A stretch of 55,061 bases of DNA, from positions 1 to 55,061 of the forward strand of contig JAFWFV010000008.1 in assembly GCA_017515465.1 (NCBI GenBank). The letters run 5' to 3'. The stretch is from Clostridiales bacterium. GTDB taxonomy: Bacteria; Bacillota; Clostridia; Saccharofermentanales; Saccharofermentanaceae. Below, in pieces: positions 8,935-17,281 of this stretch (position 1 is the first letter of the stretch; every line of letters starts with the position of its first letter). The notes beneath the pieces are model-generated. The model saw nothing but the letters and a program-made list of their open reading frames with translations, ran no database searches and was not told the DNA's origin. The position numbers and the translations under genes were made by a program.

Positions 8935-9510
8935 ATGGATCAGCAGAAACAAATTCATAAATGGCTGAAAGACGTAATAGGAGATGATGCGGAGAGGGTA
9001 TCTGAAGCCCAGTCGGCTGTTTATTATGAATGTGTTGAATCCCTGAGCGGCAGGACGCCCGATCAGTATAAGACACTGACTAAGACCATTTTGCCTCGTG
9101 TTGCACTATATAAGACGCTCAAGGCTGATGAAAAGCTGTCTGAAAGTGCTTATGATCTTACACATAAATACATGGTCGAAGTTATCGGGAAGCAGAAGCA
9201 TAAGAGTACGGCTGCCCTTGAGATCATACCGGGATTCTACAGGATATACAGCAGATCATTTCTAAGGATCATGAGGACTACTGATCTTCAGAAGAGTACG
9301 CAGGTTGAAGGCAAGGATTTTTACAACATAACGATCACTGACAGCCTATGGCATAACGCATGCAAAGAATTCGGATGCCCTGAACTGTGCTCCGCATTCT
9401 GTGATGTCGATGACGTAACTTACGGGAACCTGAGAAAGCTTGGCTTCACAAGGACACAGACACTCGGAAAAGGAGGGGAATGCTGCGATTTTCATTTCTA
9501 TAAGAAGTGA
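8935..9510 (+). CDS. L-2-amino-thiazoline-4-carboxylic acid hydrolase-like protein 1
   Basis: A 191-residue soluble protein starting at ATG 8935, with GAGG six bases upstream; a GTG four codons earlier overlaps that site and is rejected. The C-terminal half has the conserved-cysteine pattern of the ATC hydrolase family (PF14196 as I recall it): NACKEFGCPELCSAFCDVDD around residues 140-160, then a GFTRTQTLGKGG-x-CCDFHF ending. The named enzyme of the family opens 2-amino-thiazoline-4-carboxylate towards L-cysteine, but most members are untested. It is the first gene after the operator-bearing promoter and overlaps the next gene, a second family member, by one base. Confidence 0.65.
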   Translation: MDQQKQIHKWLKDVIGDDAERVSEAQSAVYYECVESLSGRTPDQYKTLTKTILPRVALYKTLKADEKLSESAYDLTHKYMVEVIGKQKHKSTAALEIIPGFYRIYSRSFLRIMRTTDLQKSTQVEGKDFYNITITDSLWHNACKEFGCPELCSAFCDVDDVTYGNLRKLGFTRTQTLGKGGECCDFHFYKK

Positions 9511-10163
9511 TGCTCATTTTGAATAAACATATGAAATACTCAGGAATGCCAATGGGAATGTGGATGCTGCTTAAAGGTTCTTTTGAGAAGAATCTGGTAA
9601 GCGATCTCGGTTTGACTGCAGATGAAGCTAAAACAGTAAGGATCAGTGCCAAAAAGAAATACAGGCAGATTATAGAAAAACTCCCTGAATTCGAGAAGGA
9701 AGACCGTTTTAAAACGAACATAGTCAATTGTGCAATGCTTGTATCTTTTCTGAGCAATCTGCCTCATAAGCCTGATGTGAAAGATGTAACAAGTTATTAC
9801 GAGGATTCAATGACAATACCGTTCCTGAAGAAAATGTGCAGGAAGAGCGGAAAGAATAAGTTCTCTGAAAAAGATATCGCTTCAATGAAAGCAACGGCAA
9901 AACTGAAAGCGGCCGATCGCAATCCGTATTCGTGGAATATGGATTACATACCGTATGAAGATGGAAGTGGATATGAAGCAAGATTCTTTAAGTGCGGTAT
10001 CTGCACGCTCATGAAAGAATACGATCTTTACGAATATGTTCCGGCTATGTGCCACCTTGATTATGTCATGAGTGATCTTGGCGGAGCATCTAACTTCGTA
10101 AGAGAGTACACACTTGCATCAGGTGGTCCATACTGTGACTGCGGATATAAAAAGAAAGTGTGA
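9510..10163 (+). CDS. L-2-amino-thiazoline-4-carboxylic acid hydrolase-like protein 2
   Basis: A 217-residue protein. Its ATG at 9510 shares a base with the TGA of the previous gene; ATG 9531 is another possible start. The C-terminal region has the family's features: RFFKCGICTLMKEYD near 160, a CHLDYVMSD stretch near 183 and the tail LASGGPYCDCGY. It is distantly related to the gene before it and only loosely similar in the N-terminal half, so the pair may form a heteromer or work on different substrates. The active site is not established. Tight spacing with the membrane-protein genes downstream points to one operon. Confidence 0.6.
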   Translation: MLILNKHMKYSGMPMGMWMLLKGSFEKNLVSDLGLTADEAKTVRISAKKKYRQIIEKLPEFEKEDRFKTNIVNCAMLVSFLSNLPHKPDVKDVTSYYEDSMTIPFLKKMCRKSGKNKFSEKDIASMKATAKLKAADRNPYSWNMDYIPYEDGSGYEARFFKCGICTLMKEYDLYEYVPAMCHLDYVMSDLGGASNFVREYTLASGGPYCDCGYKKKV

Positions 10164-10165
10164 AA

Positions 10166-10861
10166 ATGAGTAAAAAAACTGCATTTATCTTTGGATTTAT
10201 CTCGCTTCTCCTGTGCGGTGTAGGAGACTGGCTTATCGGCTATGAACCTGAAGGCGGAGAGAAGTTGATCTATGGTATTACCACCACGGCAATATCAGGT
10301 GTTCCCACATGGTTCTATGTGTTGTCATTTTTCTTCGGGATTCTGTCTGGATTCGGATGTCTTTACTTCGCACCTGCGATAATGGAAACTCTTGATCTGA
10401 AAGGTATCTCAAAAGATTCTAAGATGTATAAGCTCATGGGCTTTGGATTGAAGTCTGCTCCCATGATGTTTGTTTCATTTCATATCGCATGCTGTATTGT
10501 CCTTATGCTGATCCAGGCAGCGCTTCGCGCAGGTCTTGATATTACCGCGGCTGATTCAGTTTTTCTTATACCTGCTGCGACAGCATTGATCCCATTCGTT
10601 ATATGGTGTTATCTGTGCGATATTCCCGTGACAATTGCATATATGTATTTCACTCTGAAGGGGAAACTCGGTATTAACAAAGCTGCATTTATCCTGTGTC
10701 CGATGGGACTCAGCATAGCTGCAAAGATAATCGCTGCGGTAATGGTTGCTATGGGCAGCAAACTGTCTTTTCTTACCGCTTGCGGCGAATCGTGGGGATA
10801 TGCATTTATGTGCCTGGCGTTTTATTTTGCAGTTAATAAGGAAGGCAAGGTTAACACATGA
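10166..10861 (+). CDS. Polytopic membrane protein, DUF6796-like, paralogue A
   Basis: A 231-residue integral membrane protein with five or six hydrophobic segments. The first contains CGVGDWLIGYEPEGGEKL (about 18-36), a motif shared with the protein at 11345 (CGVCDCLITYVPGGKKL), so the two are paralogues. I connect them with the DUF6796 family from pattern memory only. Charged residues are few; a Gly-Asp and two Cys in membrane segments are conserved between the pair. Start ATG 10166 was preferred over the GTG two codons earlier. The stop overlaps the next start (ATGA). The function is unknown; the setting suggests a membrane partner of the hydrolase-like proteins or of the exporter. Confidence 0.6.
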   Translation: MSKKTAFIFGFISLLLCGVGDWLIGYEPEGGEKLIYGITTTAISGVPTWFYVLSFFFGILSGFGCLYFAPAIMETLDLKGISKDSKMYKLMGFGLKSAPMMFVSFHIACCIVLMLIQAALRAGLDITAADSVFLIPAATALIPFVIWCYLCDIPVTIAYMYFTLKGKLGINKAAFILCPMGLSIAAKIIAAVMVAMGSKLSFLTACGESWGYAFMCLAFYFAVNKEGKVNT

Positions 10862-11358
10862 TGATCGCACTTCAACTGATCTTATACTGCGGTTTGTTTT
10901 TTCTGATGGTAAAACTCGGTGTCGGCAACAATGCCTTGAACGCTCTGTATTTCTATCCCAAGCCTGTACAGGATCGTGTATATGAATTAGGTCTTACTGA
11001 CAGACAGACTGTCTCAAAGAAAAGAAAGATTTTTATGATCGCTTTCTTTACGGTTATGGCCATTGCTCTCATTGCTATTATCGCAATCTGGAACAAGGCA
11101 AGGGATTTCCTTCCGGCATATCTGCAGGCTTTGTTATTCCTTGAGGTCATGAACTGGTTTGACGGCATCGTGATCGACAAGATATGGGTCGCTAAGAGCA
11201 GACTTTGGGTTATTCCGGGAACGGAGGATATTCCTTATGTTCAGACATGGAAGCAGATGTTTAGGAAGAGGATCATCCTCACGGTAATCTGGGTATTCGG
11301 TGCCGCGATCATCGCGGGTATTGTTGTTATTATGGGGAGGTTTTATGAATTTGGTTAA
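10858..11358 (+). CDS. Small integral membrane protein of unknown function
   Basis: A 166-residue protein with about four membrane segments (roughly 4-20, 57-76, 85-103 and 140-161). A polar loop (25-55) includes NALYFYPKPVQDR, and another (105-135) includes an Asp/Trp-rich NWFDGIVIDKIW stretch. I do not recognise the family. Its ATG overlaps the preceding stop by four bases, and its own 3' end overlaps the next gene by 14 bases, so it is part of the same tightly packed operon between two paralogous membrane proteins. Confidence 0.65.
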   Translation: MMIALQLILYCGLFFLMVKLGVGNNALNALYFYPKPVQDRVYELGLTDRQTVSKKRKIFMIAFFTVMAIALIAIIAIWNKARDFLPAYLQALLFLEVMNWFDGIVIDKIWVAKSRLWVIPGTEDIPYVQTWKQMFRKRIILTVIWVFGAAIIAGIVVIMGRFYEFG

Positions 11359-11968
11359 GATCCTGTTCTTAATTGCAGTTATAGGTCATCTTATATGCGG
11401 TGTCTGCGACTGTCTGATCACTTATGTACCGGGCGGAAAGAAGCTTGATGTAACAAAAATGTCGGACAACAAATTCCTGTCTGATACCTTTGCAAATATG
11501 CCTCTCAGGAATCCTCTGATATCAATGCTTGCAGGCTGCTTTGCACTTCTTATGGTAGCGTGCGGATATTACGGACTCTATTTATGGATGTCTGAATTCT
11601 CCAAAACTTATGCGGTAATTATCCTTATTGCAGACGGCATCCTATTAGCCTTTGGTGTTGCGCACCATGTGTTCTGCGGTGTCAGCGAATGGTTCTACGT
11701 TCAGATGGGAAGGACTGAAGAAGCTCGTCAGGCTATAGTGAAGTTTATGAAAGATACATCGCTTACCATGATCTTCTGCTACATCGGAATGCTCACATTA
11801 GGTGTTGTTCTTTTCATTGCTGTTGTAAGTGGTGCCACATCGCTTCCGCAGTGGGCATGTGTGTTTAATTTCATACCTGTCGCGGCTGTGCTCTTTCTTA
11901 CAAGGATAGGAGGTGCTTCGAACTGGAGCGGAGCCTTTATGTTTCTTGGTCTGATGCTGCTTATATGA
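11345..11968 (+). CDS. Polytopic membrane protein, DUF6796-like, paralogue B
   Basis: A 207-residue membrane protein. The start ATG 11345 has a strong GGGGAGG site five bases upstream, and the start lies inside the end of the previous gene. There are five or six hydrophobic segments. It shares the CGVxDxLIxYxPGGxKL motif near residue 18 with the protein at 10166 and ends in GASNWSGAFMFLGLMLL, typical of the group I associate with DUF6796. A loop with HHVFCGVSEWFYVQMGR (about 108-124) is well charged. The role is unknown. The duplicate arrangement suggests a heteromeric membrane complex. Confidence 0.6.
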   Translation: MNLVKILFLIAVIGHLICGVCDCLITYVPGGKKLDVTKMSDNKFLSDTFANMPLRNPLISMLAGCFALLMVACGYYGLYLWMSEFSKTYAVIILIADGILLAFGVAHHVFCGVSEWFYVQMGRTEEARQAIVKFMKDTSLTMIFCYIGMLTLGVVLFIAVVSGATSLPQWACVFNFIPVAAVLFLTRIGGASNWSGAFMFLGLMLLI

Positions 11969-11981
11969 TGGTGAATAAAGT

Positions 11982-12878
11982 ATGAGTTTTATCTATAAAG
12001 TGGCTGAGAAAGGATGCTTCATTCTTAACCGGTTTCCGGGAGGGGGACCGAAAGGGAGTATGTCGAATCTGATATCCGGCAATGATGTGATAATGCTGCC
12101 ACGAAGTATGTACTCAGGTCTTGATATTAAAGAGATATCTTTTGATGGATTTACTATACATAGAATACGTGCAGAAAAGCCTAAGAATAATTCAAAAAAA
12201 GCGGTGTTATTCCTGCCCGGCGGAGGCGGAATGGCAAGAGCAGAAAAAGTTCATTACGACACGGCTAAAAGTCTGGCGGTCATGACAGGTGCGGAGATAG
12301 TTATTGCGCACTATCCGCTGGCACCGAAGCATAATGTCAGAGTTGCGCTTGGATGGCTTGAAAGACTTTACTATGACGTTATCCTGAAGGACTACGATCC
12401 CGAAGATATTGTCTTTATGGGAGATTCGGCAGGAGCAAATCTGATACTTAGTCTTGCATACAGACTCAAAGATAAACCGTCAGGTCTGATCGTCATATCG
12501 CCTGCTTGCGGTCTGGAGAATGGGCGCAATAGGGATATAAGGAAGGAAATGGAGCCTTATGATCCGATTCTTACTGTGGCGATGAATGATCTGATAGCTG
12601 AAAACTGGTGCAGGAATGTGCCTCTGGACAGTCCTGACATAAGTCCTGAATACATCGATTACAATGGTTTTCCAACGATGCCCCTGTTTTACGGAACACA
12701 CGAGTTGTTTTATCCGCATGTCATGAATTACATTGAACAGTTGAAAACATCCGGTGTTTCGCTCACCTGTGTTGAGCAACCCATGTGCCACGACTGGGCA
12801 CTTGTGAAATACTTCCCGGAAGGAAGAGAAGCAGTAAAAATGATGATCGAATACATACAAGATAAAAGGAGAGTTTGA
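11982..12878 (+). CDS. Alpha/beta hydrolase of the HSL / acetyl-esterase (family IV) type
   Basis: A 298-residue cytoplasmic esterase-like enzyme. Motifs in order are an oxyanion loop LFLPGGGGMARAE near residue 76 (the usual HGGG appears as PGGGG), IAHYPLAP near 109, the nucleophile elbow GDSAGANL near 148, and the acid/His region with GTHELFYPH near 234 and CHDW near 268 as the probable catalytic His. No signal peptide is present. The ATG follows the previous stop by 13 bases and the methyltransferase gene starts two bases after this gene's stop, so it is in the operon. The substrate is unknown; short acyl esters or a de-acylation of a small metabolite would fit the setting. Confidence 0.75.
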   Translation: MSFIYKVAEKGCFILNRFPGGGPKGSMSNLISGNDVIMLPRSMYSGLDIKEISFDGFTIHRIRAEKPKNNSKKAVLFLPGGGGMARAEKVHYDTAKSLAVMTGAEIVIAHYPLAPKHNVRVALGWLERLYYDVILKDYDPEDIVFMGDSAGANLILSLAYRLKDKPSGLIVISPACGLENGRNRDIRKEMEPYDPILTVAMNDLIAENWCRNVPLDSPDISPEYIDYNGFPTMPLFYGTHELFYPHVMNYIEQLKTSGVSLTCVEQPMCHDWALVKYFPEGREAVKMMIEYIQDKRRV

Positions 12879-12879
12879 A

Positions 12880-13503
12880 ATGGGACTTTACAGGAAGTTT
12901 GTAAACCAGACGAGAAAACCGGAGGGCACTCTGGGCAAGATGATGGTAAACGGCATGAACAGCGGTCACGCAAAGATGGCTGACTGGGGTATGTCACATC
13001 TGCCGGAGATAGTTCCCTCAAAGATACTGGAAGTCGGCTGCAGCGGAGGAAGAAATGCAGGTGAACTTGCAAAGAAATACCCGTCCGCAAAAGTTACCGC
13101 AATCGACTATTCTGAAGTATCCGTCGCTAAAGCAACTGATTATAACAACGATCTGATTAACGCAGGAAGGATCAGTGTGATGCGGGGTGATGTTTCCAAC
13201 CTGGATCTTCCCGTGGAGATTTATGATCTGGCTACAGCATTTGAAACGATCTATTTCTGGCCCGGACTCGAAAAGTGTTTTTCAGAAGTTGCAAAAGTGC
13301 TGAAGCCCGGAGGAGTTTTCATGATCGTAAATGAATCAGACGGCACTGACGATGCCAGCCTCAAATTCGAGAAGATCATTGACGGAATGAAGTGCTATAC
13401 GATCGAACAGATCGAATCAGCGCTTAAAGCAGCAGGTTTTTCTTCCGTAACATCAGATCATTTTGAAGGCAAGCCGTGGATCGCAGTTGTTGCGGTTAAG
13501 TAG
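12880..13503 (+). CDS. Class I SAM-dependent methyltransferase
   Basis: A 207-residue protein with a standard Rossmann-fold methyltransferase core: motif I ILEVGCSGGRNAGEL (about 48-62), the acidic end of strand 2 in AIDYSE (about 76-81), motif II-type GDVSNLDLP near 107, then FETIYFWPGL and LKPGGVFMIVNE (motif III) near 145. AAAGGAG lies nine bases before the ATG. It probably methylates a small molecule, since neither an RNA nor a DNA target motif is visible. It is the last gene before a hairpin and a second operator, after which the ABC exporter pair begins. Confidence 0.85.
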   Translation: MGLYRKFVNQTRKPEGTLGKMMVNGMNSGHAKMADWGMSHLPEIVPSKILEVGCSGGRNAGELAKKYPSAKVTAIDYSEVSVAKATDYNNDLINAGRISVMRGDVSNLDLPVEIYDLATAFETIYFWPGLEKCFSEVAKVLKPGGVFMIVNESDGTDDASLKFEKIIDGMKCYTIEQIESALKAAGFSSVTSDHFEGKPWIAVVAVK

Positions 13504-13527
13504 GCCTTTTATAAACCGTTAAACCTG

Positions 13528-13543
13528 GCCGTCATAGGACGGC
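13528..13543 (+). terminator. Small stem-loop after the methyltransferase gene
   Basis: GCCGTC-ATAG-GACGGC is a perfect 6-bp stem with a four-base loop, followed by TTAAATT. The weak T-run suggests partial termination or RNA processing between the metabolic genes and the exporter genes. Confidence 0.45.
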
Positions 13544-13561
13544 TTAAATTATAAACAAAAT

Positions 13562-13577
13562 GTTAGCGATTGCTAAC
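13562..13577 (+). promoter_or_regulatory. Third copy of the 16-bp palindromic operator
   Basis: GTTAGCGATTGCTAAC has perfect 6-bp arms (GTTAGC / GCTAAC), matching the half-sites of the two operators at 8863 and 8903 in sequence and total length. It lies immediately before the ribosome site of the ABC exporter gene that starts at 13593, so the two transcription units appear to answer to one repressor. Confidence 0.65.
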
Positions 13578-13592
13578 GGCTGGGAGGAAAAG

Positions 13593-15326
13593 ATGTTTAG
13601 CAAAGTTGCTCCGTATATCGGAGAGTACAAGAAATACACAGTATGGGCTGTAATAATGATGTCCATAGGCATTATTGCTTCAGTACTGCCGTATTTCTTT
13701 TTGTATCAGATCATATCACCCCTGACCAGAGGTGAAAGCGTTGATATGACCTTTGTATTGATCAGAGTTGCAGCAGTTGCAGTGTGTGAGATCATCTATT
13801 CGCTGTCATATGTACAGGGGTTGGAATTCTCGCATATAAGTGCTTATAACACTCTGAAAAACCTGCGTATATCCCTTCAGGGGAAGCTTGAGAAGCAGCC
13901 TCTCGGGAGCATAAAAGAATTGGGAACGGGACGTATCAAGAAAGTCTTCACTGATGATATCGATCAGATCGAACTTCTGCTTGCACATGCAATTCCAGAG
14001 GGCATAGCCAATATAGCAATCCCGGTGATCATTATTATTCTGATGTTCATAACAGACTGGAGACTTGGTCTTCTTTCTCTGGTTCCACTTATTGTTGGAA
14101 TGATCGCTATGGGCATGATGATGAAGCAGGGTATGTCAAAGATGAATGCTTATTACGAATCTGCCGCCAGAATGAATAATACGATAATCGAATATGTCAA
14201 CGGAATGGAAGTAGTTAAGGTCTTTAATAAAGACGGCGACTCATACAAAAAGTTTGGCGATGTGGTAAGAAGTTACCGCGATTTTACGATTGCATGGTAT
14301 AAGGTATGCTGGCCGTGGATGGCTGCATATACAAGCGTATTGCCGTGCCTCGTATTGCTGATGCTTCCTTTCGGTTCAGGAATGGTTCTCGGAGGAACAA
14401 TAAGTCTCGACAAGCTGATACTGGTCATGTGCATGTCTTTTGCTGTAGGTCCGTCATTCCTTAAAGCACTAAATTTTGCTGGAAAGTTCCCTCAGCTTGA
14501 CTACAAGATCGCAGAACTTGAGAAGATGATGGATAAGCCTGCTCTTAAGGAGGGAACGTCTGATTTTTCCGGCAGTAACTATGACATTGAGTTCAAAGAT
14601 ATCCATTTCGGCTACGATGAGAAAGAAGTCTTACACGGTGTTGATCTGTCACTTAAGCAGGGGACAACTACTGCCCTTGTCGGCGAATCAGGAAGCGGTA
14701 AATCTACTCTCGCCAAGCTTTTGGTTCACTACTATGATCTGAATTCCGGTTCAATAACTATCGGAGGTCAGGACATTACGGATATGAAGCTTGAGGCGCT
14801 GAATGATCATGTTGCATTCGTTTCACAGGAACAGTTTCTGTTTAATACCACTCTGTACGAGAACATTCTTATCGGCAGACCTGATGCAACAAGGGAAGAA
14901 GTTCTTATGGCTGCCCAAAGAGCTCAGTGTGAAGAGTTCCTCAACAGATTACCTGACGGTATCATGACACAGGCAGGAGATGGAGGTAAGCAGCTATCCG
15001 GTGGCGAACGTCAGAGGATCTCGCTGGCGAGAGCAATTCTCAAAGATGCACCTGTAATAGTCCTCGATGAGGCGACTGCATTTATGGATCCGGAGAATGA
15101 GGAGAAGATGAATGCGGCACTTGATGAGATTGTTAAGGATAAAACGGTTCTTGTCATTGCGCACCGTCTTTCAACAATAAAGAATGCAGATAAGATATGC
15201 GTAATGAAGGATGGAATATGCGTTACGTCCGATACACATGAACGGTTACTGGATTCTTGTTCAGAATATAAGAAACTGTGGGATGCTTCTGTCAGCGCAA
15301 GCACATGGAAGATAAAGGAAGCGTGA
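13593..15326 (+). CDS. ABC exporter half-transporter, subunit 1
   Basis: A 577-residue type IV ABC exporter subunit (six-helix membrane domain fused to an ATPase). Start ATG 13593 has GGGAGG seven bases upstream; an in-frame TTG-like start 11 codons earlier lies inside the operator and is rejected. Membrane segments lie within residues 15-300. The ATPase shows Walker A GESGSGKST near 365, Q-loop SQEQF, signature LSGGERQRISLARA near 470, Walker B VIVLDEAT near 490 and H-loop IAHRLST. There is no C39 peptidase domain. It partners the next gene, starting six bases after this stop, as a heterodimer. The exported or imported compound is unknown; this group includes siderophore and peptide transporters. 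Confidence 0.85.
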   Translation: MFSKVAPYIGEYKKYTVWAVIMMSIGIIASVLPYFFLYQIISPLTRGESVDMTFVLIRVAAVAVCEIIYSLSYVQGLEFSHISAYNTLKNLRISLQGKLEKQPLGSIKELGTGRIKKVFTDDIDQIELLLAHAIPEGIANIAIPVIIIILMFITDWRLGLLSLVPLIVGMIAMGMMMKQGMSKMNAYYESAARMNNTIIEYVNGMEVVKVFNKDGDSYKKFGDVVRSYRDFTIAWYKVCWPWMAAYTSVLPCLVLLMLPFGSGMVLGGTISLDKLILVMCMSFAVGPSFLKALNFAGKFPQLDYKIAELEKMMDKPALKEGTSDFSGSNYDIEFKDIHFGYDEKEVLHGVDLSLKQGTTTALVGESGSGKSTLAKLLVHYYDLNSGSITIGGQDITDMKLEALNDHVAFVSQEQFLFNTTLYENILIGRPDATREEVLMAAQRAQCEEFLNRLPDGIMTQAGDGGKQLSGGERQRISLARAILKDAPVIVLDEATAFMDPENEEKMNAALDEIVKDKTVLVIAHRLSTIKNADKICVMKDGICVTSDTHERLLDSCSEYKKLWDASVSASTWKIKEA

Positions 15327-15331
15327 TCTAT

Positions 15332-17062
15332 ATGTTGAAGATATTGCACAGAATAATCAATATGACAGGAAAGTACAAAACGAGGATAAGAGCATCTTAT
15401 ATTACTGCTTTCCTTAAAGGTTTAATGATGAAAGCTCCGCTTGTCTTATGCTTTCTTTGCATCAGTTATTTCATGCGCGGAGAAATGGATAAGACAAAGT
15501 GCATCTGGCTCGGCATTGCAGTATTGGTCAGTGTAATACTTGAGGCTGTCTTTGAACACATATCCAATGTATTGCAGTCAGCTGCAGGCTATATGGTGTT
15601 TGCTGACATGAGACTTAAGCTTGGCGATCATCTGCGTAAGCTTCCGATGGGATATTTCACCGAAGGAAACATCGGAAAGATCAGTTCTGTTCTCGCAACT
15701 GACATGGTCTTCATAGAAGAAAACTGCATGGGTGTCTTATCTGAACTGGTAACATTTCTTATCTCTCAGGGCATTATGGTCGTCATGATGTTCGTGATGG
15801 ACTTCAGAATGGGTCTGTTGTCAATTCTGGTCGTCGGTGCTTTTATCATTGTCGGAAACCTGATGCTCAAGACTTCAATGAAGCATTCTGTCATCAAGCA
15901 GGAAGCAAGCGAATCCCTTACTGAAGAAGTTTTGGATTTTGCTGAAGGCATCGGCATCATCAAATCCTATAACATGCTTGGAGACAAGTCCAGGAGACTT
16001 ACAGATGAGTTTACAAAAAGCTGCAAGGAAAGTATTGATTTCGAGATAGCATACACACCTTGGTCAAGAGTGCTGTATCTTACATTTGGAATCGGCACCG
16101 CCTTAGTGCTTGCGTTGAGCGGTTATCTGTATATGACAAGTTCAATATCTGCTGAATATATGGTAGGAATAGCACTCTTCCTTTTCGATGCATTCGTAGC
16201 CATCAAGAGTTATTACGGACAGATGGCAAGACTTACAGTTACGGATGCGAGCCTTGACCGTATAGAGGAAGTCTTTGCTGCAGAGGAGCTTGCCGATAAT
16301 GGTAAAAACACGCTGGTTTCCGTATCAGATGCATCAGGGATCGATGAGATCGAATACGAGGATGTTGGATTTGCATATACTGAAAAAGACGTACTCACCA
16401 ATGTCTCGTTTAAGATAAAGCAGGGCGAAATGACGGCTCTGGTCGGTCCTTCCGGCGGCGGTAAATCTACGATAGCTTCGCTCCTTGCAAGATTCTGGGT
16501 TGTTAAGAACGGCAGGATCCTTGTAAGAGGTGAGGATATCAGAAACATCTCCCTCGGCAGCCTTATGGATCAGATAAGCATGGTGTTCCAGCGTGTATAT
16601 CTGTTCCAGGATACCGTATATAACAACATTGCGATCGGCCGTCCCGATGCAACACGTAAGGAAGTTGAAGAAGCTGCAAAGAAAGCAAGATGTTACGATT
16701 TTATAATGCAGCTGCCGAACGGATTTGATACCGTTATCGGCGAGGGAGGGGCATCACTCTCCGGTGGTGAACAGCAGAGGATATCCATCGCCAGATGCAT
16801 TTTGAAGGATTCACCAATCGTTATCCTTGATGAGGCTACTGCAAGTGTGGATGCCGATAATGAGAGGGCTATCCAGGAGGCTATTTCAGAGTTGTGCAAG
16901 AACAAAACTCTTCTTGTTATTGCACACAGATTAAGGACCATAAGAGATGCCGATCAGATCCTTGTCATAACGGAAGGAAACATTGCCGAACGAGGTGATC
17001 ACACAACTCTTATGGCGCAGGACGGTATATATGCACATATGGTATCGTTACAGGAAGCTTAA
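15332..17062 (+). CDS. ABC exporter half-transporter, subunit 2
   Basis: A 576-residue partner of the preceding subunit. ATG 15332 is chosen because AAGGAAG lies nine bases upstream and the protein then begins directly with MLKILHRI, as in homologues. Membrane helices occupy residues 15-290. ATPase motifs are Walker A GPSGGGKST near 375, Q-loop FQRVYLF, signature LSGGEQQRISIARC near 482, Walker B IVILDEAT and H-loop IAHRLRT. The ATPase is close to the decayed fragment at 8143-8831, suggesting that an ancestral exporter was duplicated. Both subunits keep catalytic residues, so both ATP sites could work. Confidence 0.85.
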   Translation: MLKILHRIINMTGKYKTRIRASYITAFLKGLMMKAPLVLCFLCISYFMRGEMDKTKCIWLGIAVLVSVILEAVFEHISNVLQSAAGYMVFADMRLKLGDHLRKLPMGYFTEGNIGKISSVLATDMVFIEENCMGVLSELVTFLISQGIMVVMMFVMDFRMGLLSILVVGAFIIVGNLMLKTSMKHSVIKQEASESLTEEVLDFAEGIGIIKSYNMLGDKSRRLTDEFTKSCKESIDFEIAYTPWSRVLYLTFGIGTALVLALSGYLYMTSSISAEYMVGIALFLFDAFVAIKSYYGQMARLTVTDASLDRIEEVFAAEELADNGKNTLVSVSDASGIDEIEYEDVGFAYTEKDVLTNVSFKIKQGEMTALVGPSGGGKSTIASLLARFWVVKNGRILVRGEDIRNISLGSLMDQISMVFQRVYLFQDTVYNNIAIGRPDATRKEVEEAAKKARCYDFIMQLPNGFDTVIGEGGASLSGGEQQRISIARCILKDSPIVILDEATASVDADNERAIQEAISELCKNKTLLVIAHRLRTIRDADQILVITEGNIAERGDHTTLMAQDGIYAHMVSLQEA

Positions 17063-17087
17063 AGCTGGATAAATCTTTCAAACTAGT

Positions 17088-17120
17088 AAGGCTGCGGCAC
17101 TTTTTCGGTGAAGTAGCCTT
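17088..17120 (+). terminator. Probable terminator of the ABC exporter operon
   Basis: AAGGCT at 17088 pairs with AGCCTT at 17115-17120, with an inner CAC/GTG pairing around TTTTTCG, followed by TTCT. It lies 26 bases after the stop of the second exporter gene. The following 150 bp up to the repeat contain no gene I can support. Confidence 0.45.
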
Positions 17121-17281
17121 TTCTATATAAGGGTATTTGTATAGTAAATCATGAATTATGCGAACTAATACACAGCCTGCAAATGAATTCAAATTTGACC
17201 AAATAAAATGTGGTATAACACCCGTGAAACAGCTGTAAACATCCGCTGAGTGAAAGGCTATATTTCTTATCCCGCGGATAA

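Noticed and set aside
13593..17062. C39 exporter for the double-glycine peptide at 30825
   Set aside because: Neither ABC protein has the N-terminal C39 peptidase domain, and the genes are 13 kb away under different control.
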